Positions 35,601 to 44,814 of a DNA stretch of 64,000 nt are shown one piece after another. The translations under genes were made by a program, and so were the position numbers. The stretch is taken from NCBI RefSeq assembly GCF_038452275.1, contig NZ_CP141643.1, forward strand, positions 2,108,001 through 2,172,000, given 5' to 3'. The stretch's first letter is position 1. Every line of letters begins with the position of its first letter. The notes beneath the pieces were generated by a model. The model was given only the letters and a program-made list of their open reading frames with translations. It did not search any database and was not told the origin of the DNA. Source of the DNA: Corynebacterium sp. BD556. Lineage in GTDB: Bacteria > Actinomycetota > Actinomycetes > Mycobacteriales > Mycobacteriaceae.

Positions 35601-36836
35601 TTGTCACCCGCTCTCGCATTCATCCTCGGAATAGTCCTGACCGTGCTCGCTGTGCCTGTGGCGCAGCGGGTCGGCAGGTGGCGGGATCGCCACCTGGCCC
35701 AGCAAGTGCCCGAGGAACCACAGGTCTCTACCATCGGCCAAGTTCTTCACCTGGCCGTGCAGGGCTCGCCCACCGGTGTCGCGGTGATCAACCGCTCCGG
35801 GCGCGTCCTTTTGTCGAACTCGCGGGCGCACGACATGGCGCTCGTCCACGACCGGACGCTAAACCCACAGGTGTGGAAAGCCGCCGAAGCGGTATTCGCG
35901 GACCAAGAGGACCGCGTGCTGGAGATCGCCATGCCCAAACGCGCCACAGGCAGCAGGATCCGCAACGTCAGCGCACTGGTCAAACCACTGACCCTGGCGG
36001 ACAATTCCTTCGTGGTGGCTTACGGTGCCGACGAGTCGGAAAACGTCCGGATGGAATCCGCCCGCCGCGACTTCGTGGCAAATGTCTCCCACGAGCTGAA
36101 AACCCCAGTTGGCGGCATTGCGCTGCTGGCGGAGGCGCTGCTGGAGGACCCAACCGACCCGGAGATGGTTACGTATTTTGGCGGCAAGCTGGTCAAGGAA
36201 TCCCACCGCATGGGGGAGATGATCACCGACTTGATCTCCCTGTCCAAACTGCAGGGAGCCGAGGCTTTGCCGGATATGGCGCCGGTGCGCGTGGACGACG
36301 TCATTGACGCGGCGATCCAACGCAACCAGGTCAGCGCCGACAACCGAGAGATCGAGCTGAACCGTAGTGCATGCACCGGCGTGTCAGTGATGGGGGATAA
36401 AGCACTTCTCATCGCGGCGGTGTCGAACCTGGTGTCCAACGCAATCAATTACTCGCCGAATAACCAGCCGGTGAGCATCACCCAAAAGGTGGTGCGTGAC
36501 TCAGTGGTGCTCATCCGCGTCACCGACCGGGGTATCGGTATTTCCCCGGAAGACCAAAAGAGGGTTTTTGAACGCTTCTACCGCGTTGACAAGGCCCGCT
36601 CGCGTGCAACTGGGGGAACGGGACTGGGTTTGGCAATTGTTAAACACGTCGTGGCCAACCACGGCGGTAATATCAAGTTGTGGTCTCGTCCCGGGACCGG
36701 CTCGACGTTTACCATCGAGCTGCCCATCTACACGCCGATCGCTTTGAGCGTTGAGACGGGGCGGGAGGAGTCGTCCGGGGTCCGTAAGGCCGTCACGCGG
36801 GTGGCGGGCCGTCGAAAGGAAAAGGAAGAGCAGTGA
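35601..36836 (+). CDS. senX3: Sensor histidine kinase SenX3
   Basis: Membrane kinase that responds to phosphate supply in relatives. The 411 residues have one clear N-terminal helix (about 5-22), a PAS-like domain (45-145), HELKTP with the phosphorylated His164, NLVSNAINYSP, DRGIGISPED and GTGLGLAI, all intact. The start is TTG at 35601, the only start before the membrane helix. GTGA overlap couples it to regX3. Confidence 0.94.
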   Translation: MSPALAFILGIVLTVLAVPVAQRVGRWRDRHLAQQVPEEPQVSTIGQVLHLAVQGSPTGVAVINRSGRVLLSNSRAHDMALVHDRTLNPQVWKAAEAVFADQEDRVLEIAMPKRATGSRIRNVSALVKPLTLADNSFVVAYGADESENVRMESARRDFVANVSHELKTPVGGIALLAEALLEDPTDPEMVTYFGGKLVKESHRMGEMITDLISLSKLQGAEALPDMAPVRVDDVIDAAIQRNQVSADNREIELNRSACTGVSVMGDKALLIAAVSNLVSNAINYSPNNQPVSITQKVVRDSVVLIRVTDRGIGISPEDQKRVFERFYRVDKARSRATGGTGLGLAIVKHVVANHGGNIKLWSRPGTGSTFTIELPIYTPIALSVETGREESSGVRKAVTRVAGRRKEKEEQ

Positions 36837-37525
36837 CGACGAAAATCTTGATCGTAGAAGACGAAGAATCTCTTGCTGATCCGTTGGCTTATTTGCTGGG
36901 AAAGGAAGGGTTTTCCAGCGTCGTGGCGGGCAACGGGGCAGAGGCGCTGGAGAAGTTCGAGGGCGGCGGCATTGACCTTGTGCTGTTGGATTTGATGCTG
37001 CCCGGTATGAGCGGTACGGAGGTGTGCCGCCGTCTGCGTGCGGTTTCTTCCGTTCCCATCATCATGGTCACGGCCCGCGACTCGGAGATTGACAAGGTTG
37101 TTGGCCTTGAACTTGGGGCCGACGATTACGTGACCAAGCCGTACTCCACCCGCGAGCTGGTTGCTCGCATCCGTGCGGTGCTGCGGCGCGGCCCGGAGGT
37201 CGAAGAGGTCGAGGACAACGATGGGCAGATCATCCAGGTCGGTCGAGTCAAGATGGATGTGGAAAGGCACACGGTGCTTGTCGACGGCCAACCGGTGCCC
37301 ATGCCCCTGAAAGAATTCGACCTTCTCGAATACCTCATGCGCAACGCCGGGCGCGTGCTCACCCGCGGCCAGCTCATCGACCGGATCTGGGGCGCAAACT
37401 ACGTCGGCGACACCAAAACCCTGGATGTGCACGTCAAAAGGCTGCGCACCAAGATCGAGGTGGAACCTTCTCGGCCGAAGCAGCTTGTGACGGTGCGCGG
37501 CCTGGGCTACAAGCTCGAGGCCTGA
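36833..37525 (+). CDS. regX3: OmpR-family response regulator RegX3
   Basis: Two-domain transcription factor of 230 residues: receiver domain with LVEDEE-type acidic pocket (Asp10 area), phospho-acceptor Asp53 in LLDLMLP and VTKPYS (conserved Lys), then a winged-helix C-terminal domain (about 130-228; LTRGQLIDRIWG, DVHVKRLRTKIE, VRGLGYKLEA). Partner of SenX3. Its last 19 bases overlap the converging Cys-rich gene. Confidence 0.95.
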   Translation: MTTKILIVEDEESLADPLAYLLGKEGFSSVVAGNGAEALEKFEGGGIDLVLLDLMLPGMSGTEVCRRLRAVSSVPIIMVTARDSEIDKVVGLELGADDYVTKPYSTRELVARIRAVLRRGPEVEEVEDNDGQIIQVGRVKMDVERHTVLVDGQPVPMPLKEFDLLEYLMRNAGRVLTRGQLIDRIWGANYVGDTKTLDVHVKRLRTKIEVEPSRPKQLVTVRGLGYKLEA

Positions 37526-38412
37526 ACTGTGGCCGGGTGGGCGCTGCGGGCGGCGGCGGGAAGCGCGGCGCGCGCCCGGCAGTGCGCGGCGAGGATCTCG
37601 TAAGGTTTCTCCCCAATGAGCTCCGTGAGCTCATCTTTCATTGACTGCCACAGCGGAATACCGCCGTTGGTGCCGGGGGAATGGCAGGACGGAGAAGCGG
37701 TACACCACCAGTCGAACTCCTCACCGCCACCGCCCCACTGACGACGGTGGTACTCGCCGATGGTGGTGCGCAAAATTTCGACACCGTCGGGGCGCTCCTC
37801 CCACGCATCCTCGCGCGAAAAAGGCACCTGCCAGCACACCTCCGGCTTGGAACCGATAATGCTGCGTCCCTCCGCCATCGCCCACTGGTGAAGCGCACAG
37901 CCAGGGCCGGTTTCCGCGTCGGCGCGGTTGGCGAAGATGCAGGCGCCGTCGACAAGCTTCGTTTTCAAATGCGGGCCGTCCGGATCCTCCTCCGGGTCCG
38001 TGTCGTCCCACTCGAGCCACGGTTCAACAACGGTAGGGTCTGCGTTCGCAATGTAGGAATCGACACCGGGCGGCCGCAACTGCCAGTACTTCTCCGGCAT
38101 TTCCACCACCGCGTTATACACCACATCGCGGTCGTGTTCGTCGGACAGGTAGGCGCCGTGAATGCAACAACCCACCACCGGATTCGACTCGTCGATACCC
38201 AAACACTCAGGGGAGCCGAAACGGCAAGACCAGGTAGACTCCGCCCAGGTCAGGTCAATAGTGAAGTAGTGTGTGGGGTCGTCCGGGTGGACGAACTCGA
38301 ACCAATCGCGCGGGAAATCGGGCGGCACTTCACGCCCCGCCTTGATCGATTTGCCCGCCGGGGAGGAAGCGGGAAAGCCCAAAAGCACGGGTTGAGAAGA
38401 TGGTTGATTCAC
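37507..38412 (-). CDS. Cysteine-rich protein of unknown function
   Basis: A 301-residue soluble protein with Trp/Asp/Pro-rich sequence and nine or more cysteines, among them CRFGSPECLG, VGCCIHG, GACIFA, GCALHQ, EVCW and WWCTASPSC. The pattern recalls zinc- or Fe-S-binding Cys-cluster proteins (YkgJ/DUF3109-like), but I cannot assign a family firmly. GTG start at 38412; TACCGT eight bases upstream suggests a leaderless transcript divergent from ppx. The 3' end overlaps regX3. Confidence 0.75.
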   Translation of the reverse strand: MNQPSSQPVLLGFPASSPAGKSIKAGREVPPDFPRDWFEFVHPDDPTHYFTIDLTWAESTWSCRFGSPECLGIDESNPVVGCCIHGAYLSDEHDRDVVYNAVVEMPEKYWQLRPPGVDSYIANADPTVVEPWLEWDDTDPEEDPDGPHLKTKLVDGACIFANRADAETGPGCALHQWAMAEGRSIIGSKPEVCWQVPFSREDAWEERPDGVEILRTTIGEYHRRQWGGGGEEFDWWCTASPSCHSPGTNGGIPLWQSMKDELTELIGEKPYEILAAHCRARAALPAAARSAHPATVQASSL

Positions 38413-38433
38413 ACCTCAGTACGGTAGACCCAC

Positions 38434-38439
38434 TACGCT
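38434..38439 (+). promoter_or_regulatory. Candidate -10 box for leaderless ppx
   Basis: TACGCT ends six bases before GTG 38446, without a ribosome site. It lies close to the oppositely directed TACCGT of the Cys-rich gene (38421-38426), so the two promoters are nearly back to back. Confidence 0.45.
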
Positions 38440-38445
38440 GTGGGT

Positions 38446-39423
38446 GTGCGACTAGGTGTATTAGATGTAGGCAGCAACACCGTCCATCTCGTGGCGGTGG
38501 ATGCCCGTGCTGGCGGGCGCCCAACCCCAATGAGTGACTGGAAACAGCCTCTGCGTCTGGTGGAGCAGCTTGACAAGCACGGAAACATTGAGGACAAAGG
38601 CATCAACAAACTAATTGACACTGTCCGAGAAGCAAAGGACCTCGCCGAAAACCTCAAATGTGGGGCGTTTCTTGCTTTCGCCACCTCCGCCGTGCGCTCC
38701 GCGACCAACTCGGAGGATGTCTTGCAGCGAGTGGAAGAATCCACGGGGGTACGCCTCGACGTCCTCTCCGGCGAGGAGGAAGCGAGGTTGACCTTCCTCT
38801 CCGCGCGCCGCTGGCACGGCTGGTCAGCCGGGCGCATCACCAACCTTGACATCGGCGGCGGCTCCCTCGAAATTGCCAGCGGAGTGGAGGAAACACCGGA
38901 TCTGGCTGTTTCCCTGGATCTCGGTGCGGGCCGTTTAACCCACCAGTGGTTCGACACCGACCCGCCGGAGCGCAAGAAAATTAACATGCTCCGCGACTAT
39001 ATCGACGCCGAACTTGCCGGCCCCGCCCAAGAGTTCCGCGCACTCGGCGAGCCGGGGCTGGCTGTGGGTACCTCGAAAACTTTCCGTTCCCTGGCACGCC
39101 TTACCGGCGCGGCACCCTCATCGGCTGGCCCTTTCGTGCGCCGCAGCCTCACCGCGCCCGGCCTGCGCCAGCTCATCGCGTTTATTTCCCGCATGACGGC
39201 AGCCGACCGCGCAGAGCTGGAAGGGATCAACGCAGACCGCTCCCACCAGATCGTGGCGGGTGCCTTAGTTGCGGAAGCCGCCATGCGGGCACTTAAACTT
39301 GATAAATTGGATATCTGCCCGTGGGCACTGCGCGAAGGCGTTATCCTGCGGTGGATTGATCAGGGTCACCTTGGAAATGACATGCCAAGGCGCGCCGACG
39401 CTACGCAAGGAGATGACAACTAA
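38446..39423 (+). CDS. ppx2: Exopolyphosphatase / GppA family
   Basis: ASKHA-fold phosphatase that releases phosphate from polyphosphate or acts on pppGpp. The 325 residues carry [13 protein letters not shown] at the N terminus, [21 protein letters not shown] and [10 protein letters not shown], the standard phosphate-binding motifs. GTG 38446 is preferred to GTG 38440 on the basis of the -10 position. The stop overlaps the next ATG (TAATG). Short form lacking the C-terminal domain of E. coli Ppx. Proximity to senX3-regX3 fits phosphate metabolism. Confidence 0.92.
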   Translation: MRLGVLDVGSNTVHLVAVDARAGGRPTPMSDWKQPLRLVEQLDKHGNIEDKGINKLIDTVREAKDLAENLKCGAFLAFATSAVRSATNSEDVLQRVEESTGVRLDVLSGEEEARLTFLSARRWHGWSAGRITNLDIGGGSLEIASGVEETPDLAVSLDLGAGRLTHQWFDTDPPERKKINMLRDYIDAELAGPAQEFRALGEPGLAVGTSKTFRSLARLTGAAPSSAGPFVRRSLTAPGLRQLIAFISRMTAADRAELEGINADRSHQIVAGALVAEAAMRALKLDKLDICPWALREGVILRWIDQGHLGNDMPRRADATQGDDN

Positions 39424-40292
39424 TGTCTGATGGCAAGCAGCTCACCGTTGCCGAACTCCTCGCCCGGGCCGGGAATACGGGGAAGGCACCGGCACGCCCC
39501 CGTCGGCGCCGCAGCTTGGAGGACGGAGGAGTCTCCGTCGCCGAACTGACGGGTTCGCTCAAGAAGGTGGAGGCCCGCCCAGCGGAAGCTAGGCATTCAA
39601 ATGTGCCTCTTGACGCCCCAGAAAAGCCTGCGACGGCTAACCAGGTTGCGCAAAAGTTGGCCCCGAAGCCGGCCGATAAGTCAGCCCCGATACCCGAGCT
39701 AAAGGTCGGTGATTTCAGCAAGGTCAGCGCCCCCTCAGCGAAGGCTGCCGTGGAAGATACCGCCGTCATTCGACGCATCGAGCCCGAGGAGTTAGAGCCT
39801 CAAGCGCAGGGCAGCAAGGCACAGACTGCGCCTGTCGAGGCAGACAAGACCGCCGAGACCGCTAAAACCGCCGAGACCGCTAAAACCGCCGAGACCGCTA
39901 AAACCGCCGTGGCAGACAAGCCCACCGTGGCAGACAAGCCCACTGTGGCGGTTAAGACGGCGATTAAGACCACCGAGACTGCACCTGCAAAGCCTGCAAA
40001 GCCTGCAAAAACGGCGTCCAGTTTTGGGACGCGAGACGAAGAGGAGATTAAGCCGCTCCTTTTGGTGCTGCTCATTTTCGGGGGCCTAGCAGTCGGTGTG
40101 GTCGGGTTCCTCGCATTCCAATGGGTGTGGACGAGCCTGTCCACGATCGCCGCGGTCCTGCTTGCGCTGGCGACCGTCGTTGCGGTCGTTTTCGGTGTGC
40201 GCGCCTTGCGCACTGGCCGCGACGGGCTCACGATGACCATGGCGGCTGTCGCTGCCGCCGTGATGGCTTTCGGTCCTGCCTTGCTCGTGTGA
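39423..40292 (+). CDS. Membrane protein with Lys/Ala/Thr repeat region
   Basis: A 289-residue protein, translationally coupled to ppx. Residues 1-115 are basic then mixed polar; 137-200 are low complexity built from [12 protein letters not shown] and PAK repeats; 212-289 holds three membrane helices (about 212-232, 236-257 and 266-287). The topology suggests a disordered, positively charged N-terminal tail on one side of the membrane. I do not recognise the family. The repeats at DNA level (39849-39902) make length variation between strains likely. Confidence 0.8.
   Translation: MSDGKQLTVAELLARAGNTGKAPARPRRRRSLEDGGVSVAELTGSLKKVEARPAEARHSNVPLDAPEKPATANQVAQKLAPKPADKSAPIPELKVGDFSKVSAPSAKAAVEDTAVIRRIEPEELEPQAQGSKAQTAPVEADKTAETAKTAETAKTAETAKTAVADKPTVADKPTVAVKTAIKTTETAPAKPAKPAKTASSFGTRDEEEIKPLLLVLLIFGGLAVGVVGFLAFQWVWTSLSTIAAVLLALATVVAVVFGVRALRTGRDGLTMTMAAVAAAVMAFGPALLV
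39849..39902 (+). repeat. 18-base tandem repeat, three perfect copies
   Basis: ACCGCCGAGACCGCTAAA three times in frame (TAETAK). It is followed by two near-copies of an 18-base GTGGCAGACAAGCCCACC unit and three copies of GCCTGCAAA, all within the same gene. Confidence 0.95.
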
Positions 40293-40314
40293 AGCTTTGT
40301 GGCACTCTTGGGGC

Positions 40315-41148
40315 ATGAACTCCAAGCCAACTGATTTTGTTGACAAGATCGCCGTCATCGGCGCTGGAAACATTGGGCAGGCCCTCATCTCGGGTCTCGT
40401 TGCCGCGGGGGTGGAGCCGCTGCGTATAACCGCCACGAACCGCAGCCGTGAAAGCGGTGAGGAGGTGGCACAGCGCTACGGTGTGGTTACCACCGACGAC
40501 AATACGGAGGCCGTTTCCGGCGCTGATGTGTGCTTTTTGTGCGTTAAGCCGAAGCAGATCCCGGCCGTGATCGAGGAAATTAGTGACACTCTCGCCCGCA
40601 ATGAGGTGTCGACTGTGTTGGTGTCCATGGCGGCGGGTGTGACCATTTCGGCGATGGAGGGTGCCGCTTCGGCTGCGGGCACCCCTGTTGCCCGCGTCAT
40701 GCCGAACACCCCCATGTTGGTGGGTAAGGGGGTGCATCTTGCGTCTTTTGGTCGCTTTGTTGAGGCTGATCAGCGTCGTGTGATCCTGGACATGCTTTCG
40801 TGTACGGGTCAGGTCGTGGAGCTTGATGAGTCGCTTATCGACATCGCCACTGCGGTGTCCGGTTCGGGCCCGGCGTATTACTTCCTTCTCACTGAGGCGC
40901 TTATCGACGCCGGCGTTTCCCTTGGCCTGCCCCGCGATACCGCGGTAAAACTTGCTACCGCCACCGCCGCGGGTGCTGGGGAAATGCTTCTTGGTGAGCA
41001 ATCGCCCGCGCAGTTGCGTCATGCGGTGTCATCTCCTGCGGGAACGACTGTTGCTGCGATCCGTGAGCTGGAGGAGTCGGGGCTTCGGGGCGCGTTGTAT
41101 CGTGCCACGGAAGTGTGTGCAGACAGGGCCCGTGAACTGGGTTCTTGA
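40315..41148 (+). CDS. proC: Pyrroline-5-carboxylate reductase
   Basis: Last step of proline synthesis, using NAD(P)H. The 277 residues show [15 protein letters not shown] at the N terminus, VKPKQIP, the [11 protein letters not shown] region and SGSGPAYYF with the [18 protein letters not shown] helix. ATG 40315 fits the Rossmann start; an in-frame GTG 18 bases upstream is less likely. Confidence 0.96.
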   Translation: MNSKPTDFVDKIAVIGAGNIGQALISGLVAAGVEPLRITATNRSRESGEEVAQRYGVVTTDDNTEAVSGADVCFLCVKPKQIPAVIEEISDTLARNEVSTVLVSMAAGVTISAMEGAASAAGTPVARVMPNTPMLVGKGVHLASFGRFVEADQRRVILDMLSCTGQVVELDESLIDIATAVSGSGPAYYFLLTEALIDAGVSLGLPRDTAVKLATATAAGAGEMLLGEQSPAQLRHAVSSPAGTTVAAIRELEESGLRGALYRATEVCADRARELGS

Positions 41149-41340
41149 TGTTGCTGCCGAAGCATCGCACTCTGTTGTCACACTGGTAACTAACAGTTGA
41201 CTATCTGAACTTTGAAAATTTTTTGACACTTGAGTCGCAACCTCCGCTCGATTCACGCTAGGCTGGTTTCAGCACGTGCGTGTTCGTCCTGTGGGAGGGG
41301 AAGCCTACAGCGCGACCGTGCTTGAAGGGTTAATTTATCT

Positions 41341-41532
41341 ATGTCTCATGAAGAAAAAGGCAAGTTCCTTACAGTCGCCGAGGTCGCTGAGATCATGCGC
41401 GTCTCCAAAATGACGGTTTACCGTCTCGTTCACTCTGGTGAGCTACCAGCGGTGCGCGTTGGCCGCTCCTTCCGCGTCAATGAGAAGGCTGTCAACGATT
41501 ACCTCGACGATTCCGTCTACGACGTCGGATAG
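41341..41532 (+). CDS. BldC-like MerR-family DNA-binding protein
   Basis: A 63-residue helix-turn-helix protein with LTVAEVAEIMRVSKMTVYRLVHSGELPAVRVGRSFRV, the winged helix of the BldC/excisionase group. Homologues are conserved in actinobacteria beside proC and a bS22 gene. It lacks any effector domain. GAAGG lies 12 bases before the ATG. A possible -10 TAGGCT lies at 41259-41264, leaving a leader of about 70 bases. Confidence 0.9.
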   Translation: MSHEEKGKFLTVAEVAEIMRVSKMTVYRLVHSGELPAVRVGRSFRVNEKAVNDYLDDSVYDVG

Positions 41533-41596
41533 GCGCCTGCTGAGTACTACGCCGCCCGCGCCCTGACTTATGTGCAGGGCAAGGGCGGCGCAGTTT

Positions 41597-41625
41597 TTGG
41601 TCTGTCACCGTGCGGTCGGTATGCT
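41597..41625 (+). promoter_or_regulatory. Promoter of the bS22 gene
   Basis: TTGGTC (41597-41602), 17-base spacer, TATGCT (41620-41625). The leader to ATG 41753 is about 120 bases, with no gene in it. Confidence 0.65.
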
Positions 41626-41752
41626 GTGAACATTCATGCCGGTGGCGCGTTGGCTGCTGGGAGTGTGCACGCTCCCGCGTCAGCAGCGGCCCCCGCTGCT
41701 CCGTAGCCGCTGGCAGGTCTGTACGTACAAACACGAGAAACGAGGAAACCTG

Positions 41753-41854
41753 ATGGGTTCGGTCATTAAGAAGCGCCGCAAGCGCATGTCCAAGAAGAAG
41801 CACCGCAAGATGCTGCGCCGCACGCGCGTTCAGCGCCGCAAGCTCGGCAAGTAA
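41753..41854 (+). CDS. Small ribosomal subunit protein bS22 (AURKAIP1/COX24 domain)
   Basis: A 33-residue, extremely basic protein: [19 protein letters not shown] then [14 protein letters not shown], the standard actinobacterial bS22, which sits on the 30S subunit. GAGGA lies six bases before ATG 41753. It has its own promoter and terminator, as expected of a highly expressed monocistronic gene. A longer upstream frame is non-coding. Confidence 0.96.
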   Translation: MGSVIKKRRKRMSKKKHRKMLRRTRVQRRKLGK

Positions 41855-41865
41855 CGCCTACCCCA

Positions 41866-41905
41866 CCCCGTCTCACCGTTGGAAGCTGCGTGAGGCGGGG
41901 TTTTC
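41866..41905 (+). terminator. Rho-independent terminator after bS22
   Basis: Stem CCCCGTCTCAC (41866-41876) with GTGAGGCGGGG (41890-41900), one G-U pair, 13-base loop, then TTTT. Confidence 0.88.
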
Positions 41906-42028
41906 TCGACCCTCGGTGGCTACGTCTCAGGCTGAGTATCCGGCGAGTTTTTGCCGAAGGGTCGAGTTGAGCCCTTGCGTTGTGATCCGCTCCCGGCCCA
42001 TCGGCCAGCAGTTTTTGTCCACCTGGTT

Positions 42029-43078
42029 TTAGCTGCGCCGCGAGGAACCCACATATCGAACCAGGCCCACTCCAGCTACCCCCAGCCCCACCAGCGTCCC
42101 GACGCCAGCCCAACTGCGGATGAAGCGCCGCACGGAGCGGTATTCGCGTACATCCCAGCCCGCGTTTTTGGCGTGGGCGTGAAGTTTGCGGTCGGGGTTT
42201 ATTGCGACGGGGGTGCCGACCATTGACAGCATAGGTACGTCATTGATGCTGTCGGAATAAGCGGTGCATTGTGAGAGGTCGAGTTGCTGGAGGGCGGCCA
42301 GCGCAGCGACGGCGTGCTTCTTGCCGGGCCCGTGGAGGATGTCTCCGACGAGGTGGCCAGTAAATACTTCTCCATCATCTTCGACGACCGTTCCCAATGC
42401 GCCGGTAAAGCCGAGGCGTTCAGCGAGTGCTTGGCCGATTTGTACTGGGGTGGCGGAGACGAGCCACACTTGTTGGCCGGCGGCGATGTGCATGGCGGCC
42501 AGGTCGATGGTGGATTGGTAGACCTTGTTGACCATTTGCGTATCGACAATGTCGGAGCATAGTTGTTTGAGTTCCGCGACGGATTTTCCCTTGACCAATT
42601 CGAGGGCTTGTTTGCGCCCTTTGGCGATGTCTTGCGGGTTTTCGGAGCCGCTGAGACGGAAGCGGATTTGTTTGATCATGCCGGGCAGTAGTTCGCGCAG
42701 GGTGATGTATCGGGCTTTGGCCAAGCCGGCGGCAAGCAGGACGAGAGAAGAACCTTGGATGAGGGTGTTATCGATGTCGAAGAAGGCGGCGGCGTGGATA
42801 TCTTGCGGAATGTCTGGGTCGGGGGAGGTTACGCGCGAGGCGCCTGCGGAGGCGAAGGCGCCGCCGACTGTGTCGACGCCAAGGCTGAATTCTTCCAGGC
42901 CCATTCCGAAGGCTTCGTGGACTGCGGCGGCAGCGGCGGCTTCGCCGGCGGCGCGTTGGGCATTGTCGTCGAGTGGTGGCAGGGCGGTGTCTTCAAGGAA
43001 GCGGCGGAGGTTGCCGTGGGAGGCGGACCATTGGGCGAGGAATTCGCGGCCGGAGAGGGGGAGGAATTCCGCGCTCAT
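42029..43078 (-). CDS. HAD-IB family phosphatase with C-terminal membrane helix
   Basis: SerB/PSPase-like hydrolase of 349 residues. AFFDIDNTL gives nucleophile Asp101 and acid Asp103; VSATP is motif II and AYSDSINDVPML motif IV. Residues 1-90 are an extra, Ala-rich region and the C terminus has a glycine-rich membrane helix (about 318-342). Such SerB2-like proteins in actinobacteria sit before the glutaredoxin-hemA genes; the substrate may be a lipid phosphate, which is inference. It is divergent from the glutaredoxin gene. Confidence 0.88.
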   Translation of the reverse strand: MSAEFLPLSGREFLAQWSASHGNLRRFLEDTALPPLDDNAQRAAGEAAAAAAVHEAFGMGLEEFSLGVDTVGGAFASAGASRVTSPDPDIPQDIHAAAFFDIDNTLIQGSSLVLLAAGLAKARYITLRELLPGMIKQIRFRLSGSENPQDIAKGRKQALELVKGKSVAELKQLCSDIVDTQMVNKVYQSTIDLAAMHIAAGQQVWLVSATPVQIGQALAERLGFTGALGTVVEDDGEVFTGHLVGDILHGPGKKHAVAALAALQQLDLSQCTAYSDSINDVPMLSMVGTPVAINPDRKLHAHAKNAGWDVREYRSVRRFIRSWAGVGTLVGLGVAGVGLVRYVGSSRRS

Positions 43079-43198
43079 GGGGGAGTCAACCTTTCGTTGG
43101 AGGTGGGGAGTAGCGTTATTTATCGTAATTCTTCCCTAGGATGTGCGCTGGCCCGGCTGGTGCGCTCTGCCCTGGGGTGTCGTGGTTTGGGAGGTGCG

Positions 43199-43438
43199 AT
43201 GCGGAAAGTGGAGTTGATGGTCCGTGAAAGCTGCGGGTCCTGCGCCAGGGTTGCGGAGCAGATTCGTCCGGTTGTTGAGGCGGCGGGGGCGCAGCTTTCG
43301 CTTGTCGACGTCGATGTTGCCGATGATCGGGAGCTGGCGATGGAATACGGGGATCGGGTTCCTGTCGTTGTCATTGATGGGGAGGAATTTGCCTGCTGGG
43401 AAGTCAATAATGATGACCTTGCCGCCGAACTCGCCTGA
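43199..43438 (+). CDS. Glutaredoxin-like (DUF836) protein
   Basis: A 79-residue thioredoxin-fold protein with active-site CGSC (Cys12-Cys15) and the cis-Pro VPVV motif. GGGAGG lies just before ATG 43199; the long upstream frame runs antisense through the HAD gene. It lies 49 bases before hemA, in the same direction. A reductant role for HemA's active-site cysteine or for heme proteins is possible but only from context. Confidence 0.88.
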   Translation: MRKVELMVRESCGSCARVAEQIRPVVEAAGAQLSLVDVDVADDRELAMEYGDRVPVVVIDGEEFACWEVNNDDLAAELA

Positions 43439-43487
43439 TGGCTGGGCTATCCTTTAGTTTGATTTTTAACAATTCCGGAGGGATCTC

Positions 43488-44813
43488 GTGAGTGTTCTCG
43501 TCGTAGGGATGTCGCACCATTCGGCGCCGGTGACGTTGCTGGAGAAGCTGAGCATGGATGACACCGTGCAGCATTCGACCACGTCCGCCCTTCTCGAGCG
43601 GCCCTCCTTGTCCGAGGCGATGATCATTTCCACCTGCAACAGGTTGGAGGTCTACGCGGTGACCAATTCTTTCCACAGCGGCGTTGAGGATGTGTTAGGT
43701 GTGCTCGCCGAAACCTCTGGTGTGCCGGAGTCGGAGCTGCGCAACTACCTCTATGTCCGTTACGCCGACGCGGCAGCCGAGCACATGATGACCGTTGCCT
43801 CCGGCCTAGACTCAATGGTGGTCGGCGAACAGCAGATTATTGGGCAGGTGCGGGCGAGTTACCAAGATGCCGCCCAGCGCGGCACCGTGGGCCCGGGCCT
43901 ACATTCTTTGGCGCAGTCCGCGCTGCACACCGGCAAGCGCGTCCACACTGAAACGAACATTGATGATGCGGGCGCCTCCATGGTCACTCTCGCGCTTGAG
44001 CAGGCCATGGCAATTATGGGAGTGAAGGATTTGCGTGGCAAATCCGCTCTGGTGCTGGGTGCGGGGGCGATGGCTTCGCTGTCTGCCACACATTTGGGCA
44101 AGCTGGGGGTGCAGCGTCTCGTCGTGGCCAACCGCACCCGGGAGCGAGCCGAACGCCTGGCGGACCACGCCAGGCAGGCCGGTGTGGCGACCGAGGTGGT
44201 TGACTACGCTGACCGTTCTGCCGCGCTGCGCCGGGTCGACATCGCGATCTCCGCGACCGCCTCCGGCGGGTTTACCATTACGGCCGAGGATCTTTCAGGG
44301 CCCATCATGTTGGCTGATTTGTCCCTCCCCCGCGACATCGATGACGAAGTGACCCGCATTGAGGGGGTTCACCTGGTTAACATCGAGTACCTCCATAAGC
44401 AGGTGCTCGACGGCGACACGGAAGACAGCTTGGCCCATAAGGCCGCCGAGGCGATCGTCGCGGAGGAACTCGAGGCTTTCAGCTCCCAGCAACGCATCCG
44501 TGAGGTCGGCCCAGCCGTGGCGCAGTTGCGCCGGGCAGCCAATGAGGTCACGGAGTCGGAGTTGGCGCGGCTGCGGGCGCGGGTGCCCTCGCTCAACGAT
44601 GAGGAGTTCGCGGCGGTGACCAGGGCGGTGCGTCGGGTCGTCGATAAGCTGCTGCACAACCCCACCGTCAAAATTAAGGAACTGGCGGCAAGCTCCGGCA
44701 CCGTTAGCGTTGAAACGGCGTTGGAGGAATTGTTCGGTCTTGGTCGCTCCTCCGTGGCTGTTGACGTCACCCAATTGCCGCGGCTAAACGAGATCACCAC
44801 GAAGGAGAAGTGA
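43488..44813 (+). CDS. hemA: Glutamyl-tRNA reductase
   Basis: Commits glutamate to tetrapyrroles by NADPH reduction of Glu-tRNA to glutamate-1-semialdehyde. The 441 residues show the nucleophile Cys50 in [10 protein letters not shown], the [12 protein letters not shown] motif, and [11 protein letters not shown] of the NADPH domain. GTG start with GGAGGG. First of the heme genes; hemC begins two bases after its stop. Confidence 0.97.
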   Translation: MSVLVVGMSHHSAPVTLLEKLSMDDTVQHSTTSALLERPSLSEAMIISTCNRLEVYAVTNSFHSGVEDVLGVLAETSGVPESELRNYLYVRYADAAAEHMMTVASGLDSMVVGEQQIIGQVRASYQDAAQRGTVGPGLHSLAQSALHTGKRVHTETNIDDAGASMVTLALEQAMAIMGVKDLRGKSALVLGAGAMASLSATHLGKLGVQRLVVANRTRERAERLADHARQAGVATEVVDYADRSAALRRVDIAISATASGGFTITAEDLSGPIMLADLSLPRDIDDEVTRIEGVHLVNIEYLHKQVLDGDTEDSLAHKAAEAIVAEELEAFSSQQRIREVGPAVAQLRRAANEVTESELARLRARVPSLNDEEFAAVTRAVRRVVDKLLHNPTVKIKELAASSGTVSVETALEELFGLGRSSVAVDVTQLPRLNEITTKEK

Positions 44814-44814
44814 C

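Noticed and set aside
39849..39902. Tandem repeat considered as a CRISPR-like array
   Set aside because: Units are contiguous, in frame and without spacers; they encode a low-complexity protein segment.
41149..41340. Possible tRNA or small gene between proC and the BldC-like gene
   Set aside because: No cloverleaf pattern, no ribosome site with an open frame; it looks like a promoter and leader.
42755..43198. Long in-frame extension upstream of the glutaredoxin gene
   Set aside because: It is antisense to the HAD phosphatase; the GGGAGG site and thioredoxin fold start define ATG 43199.
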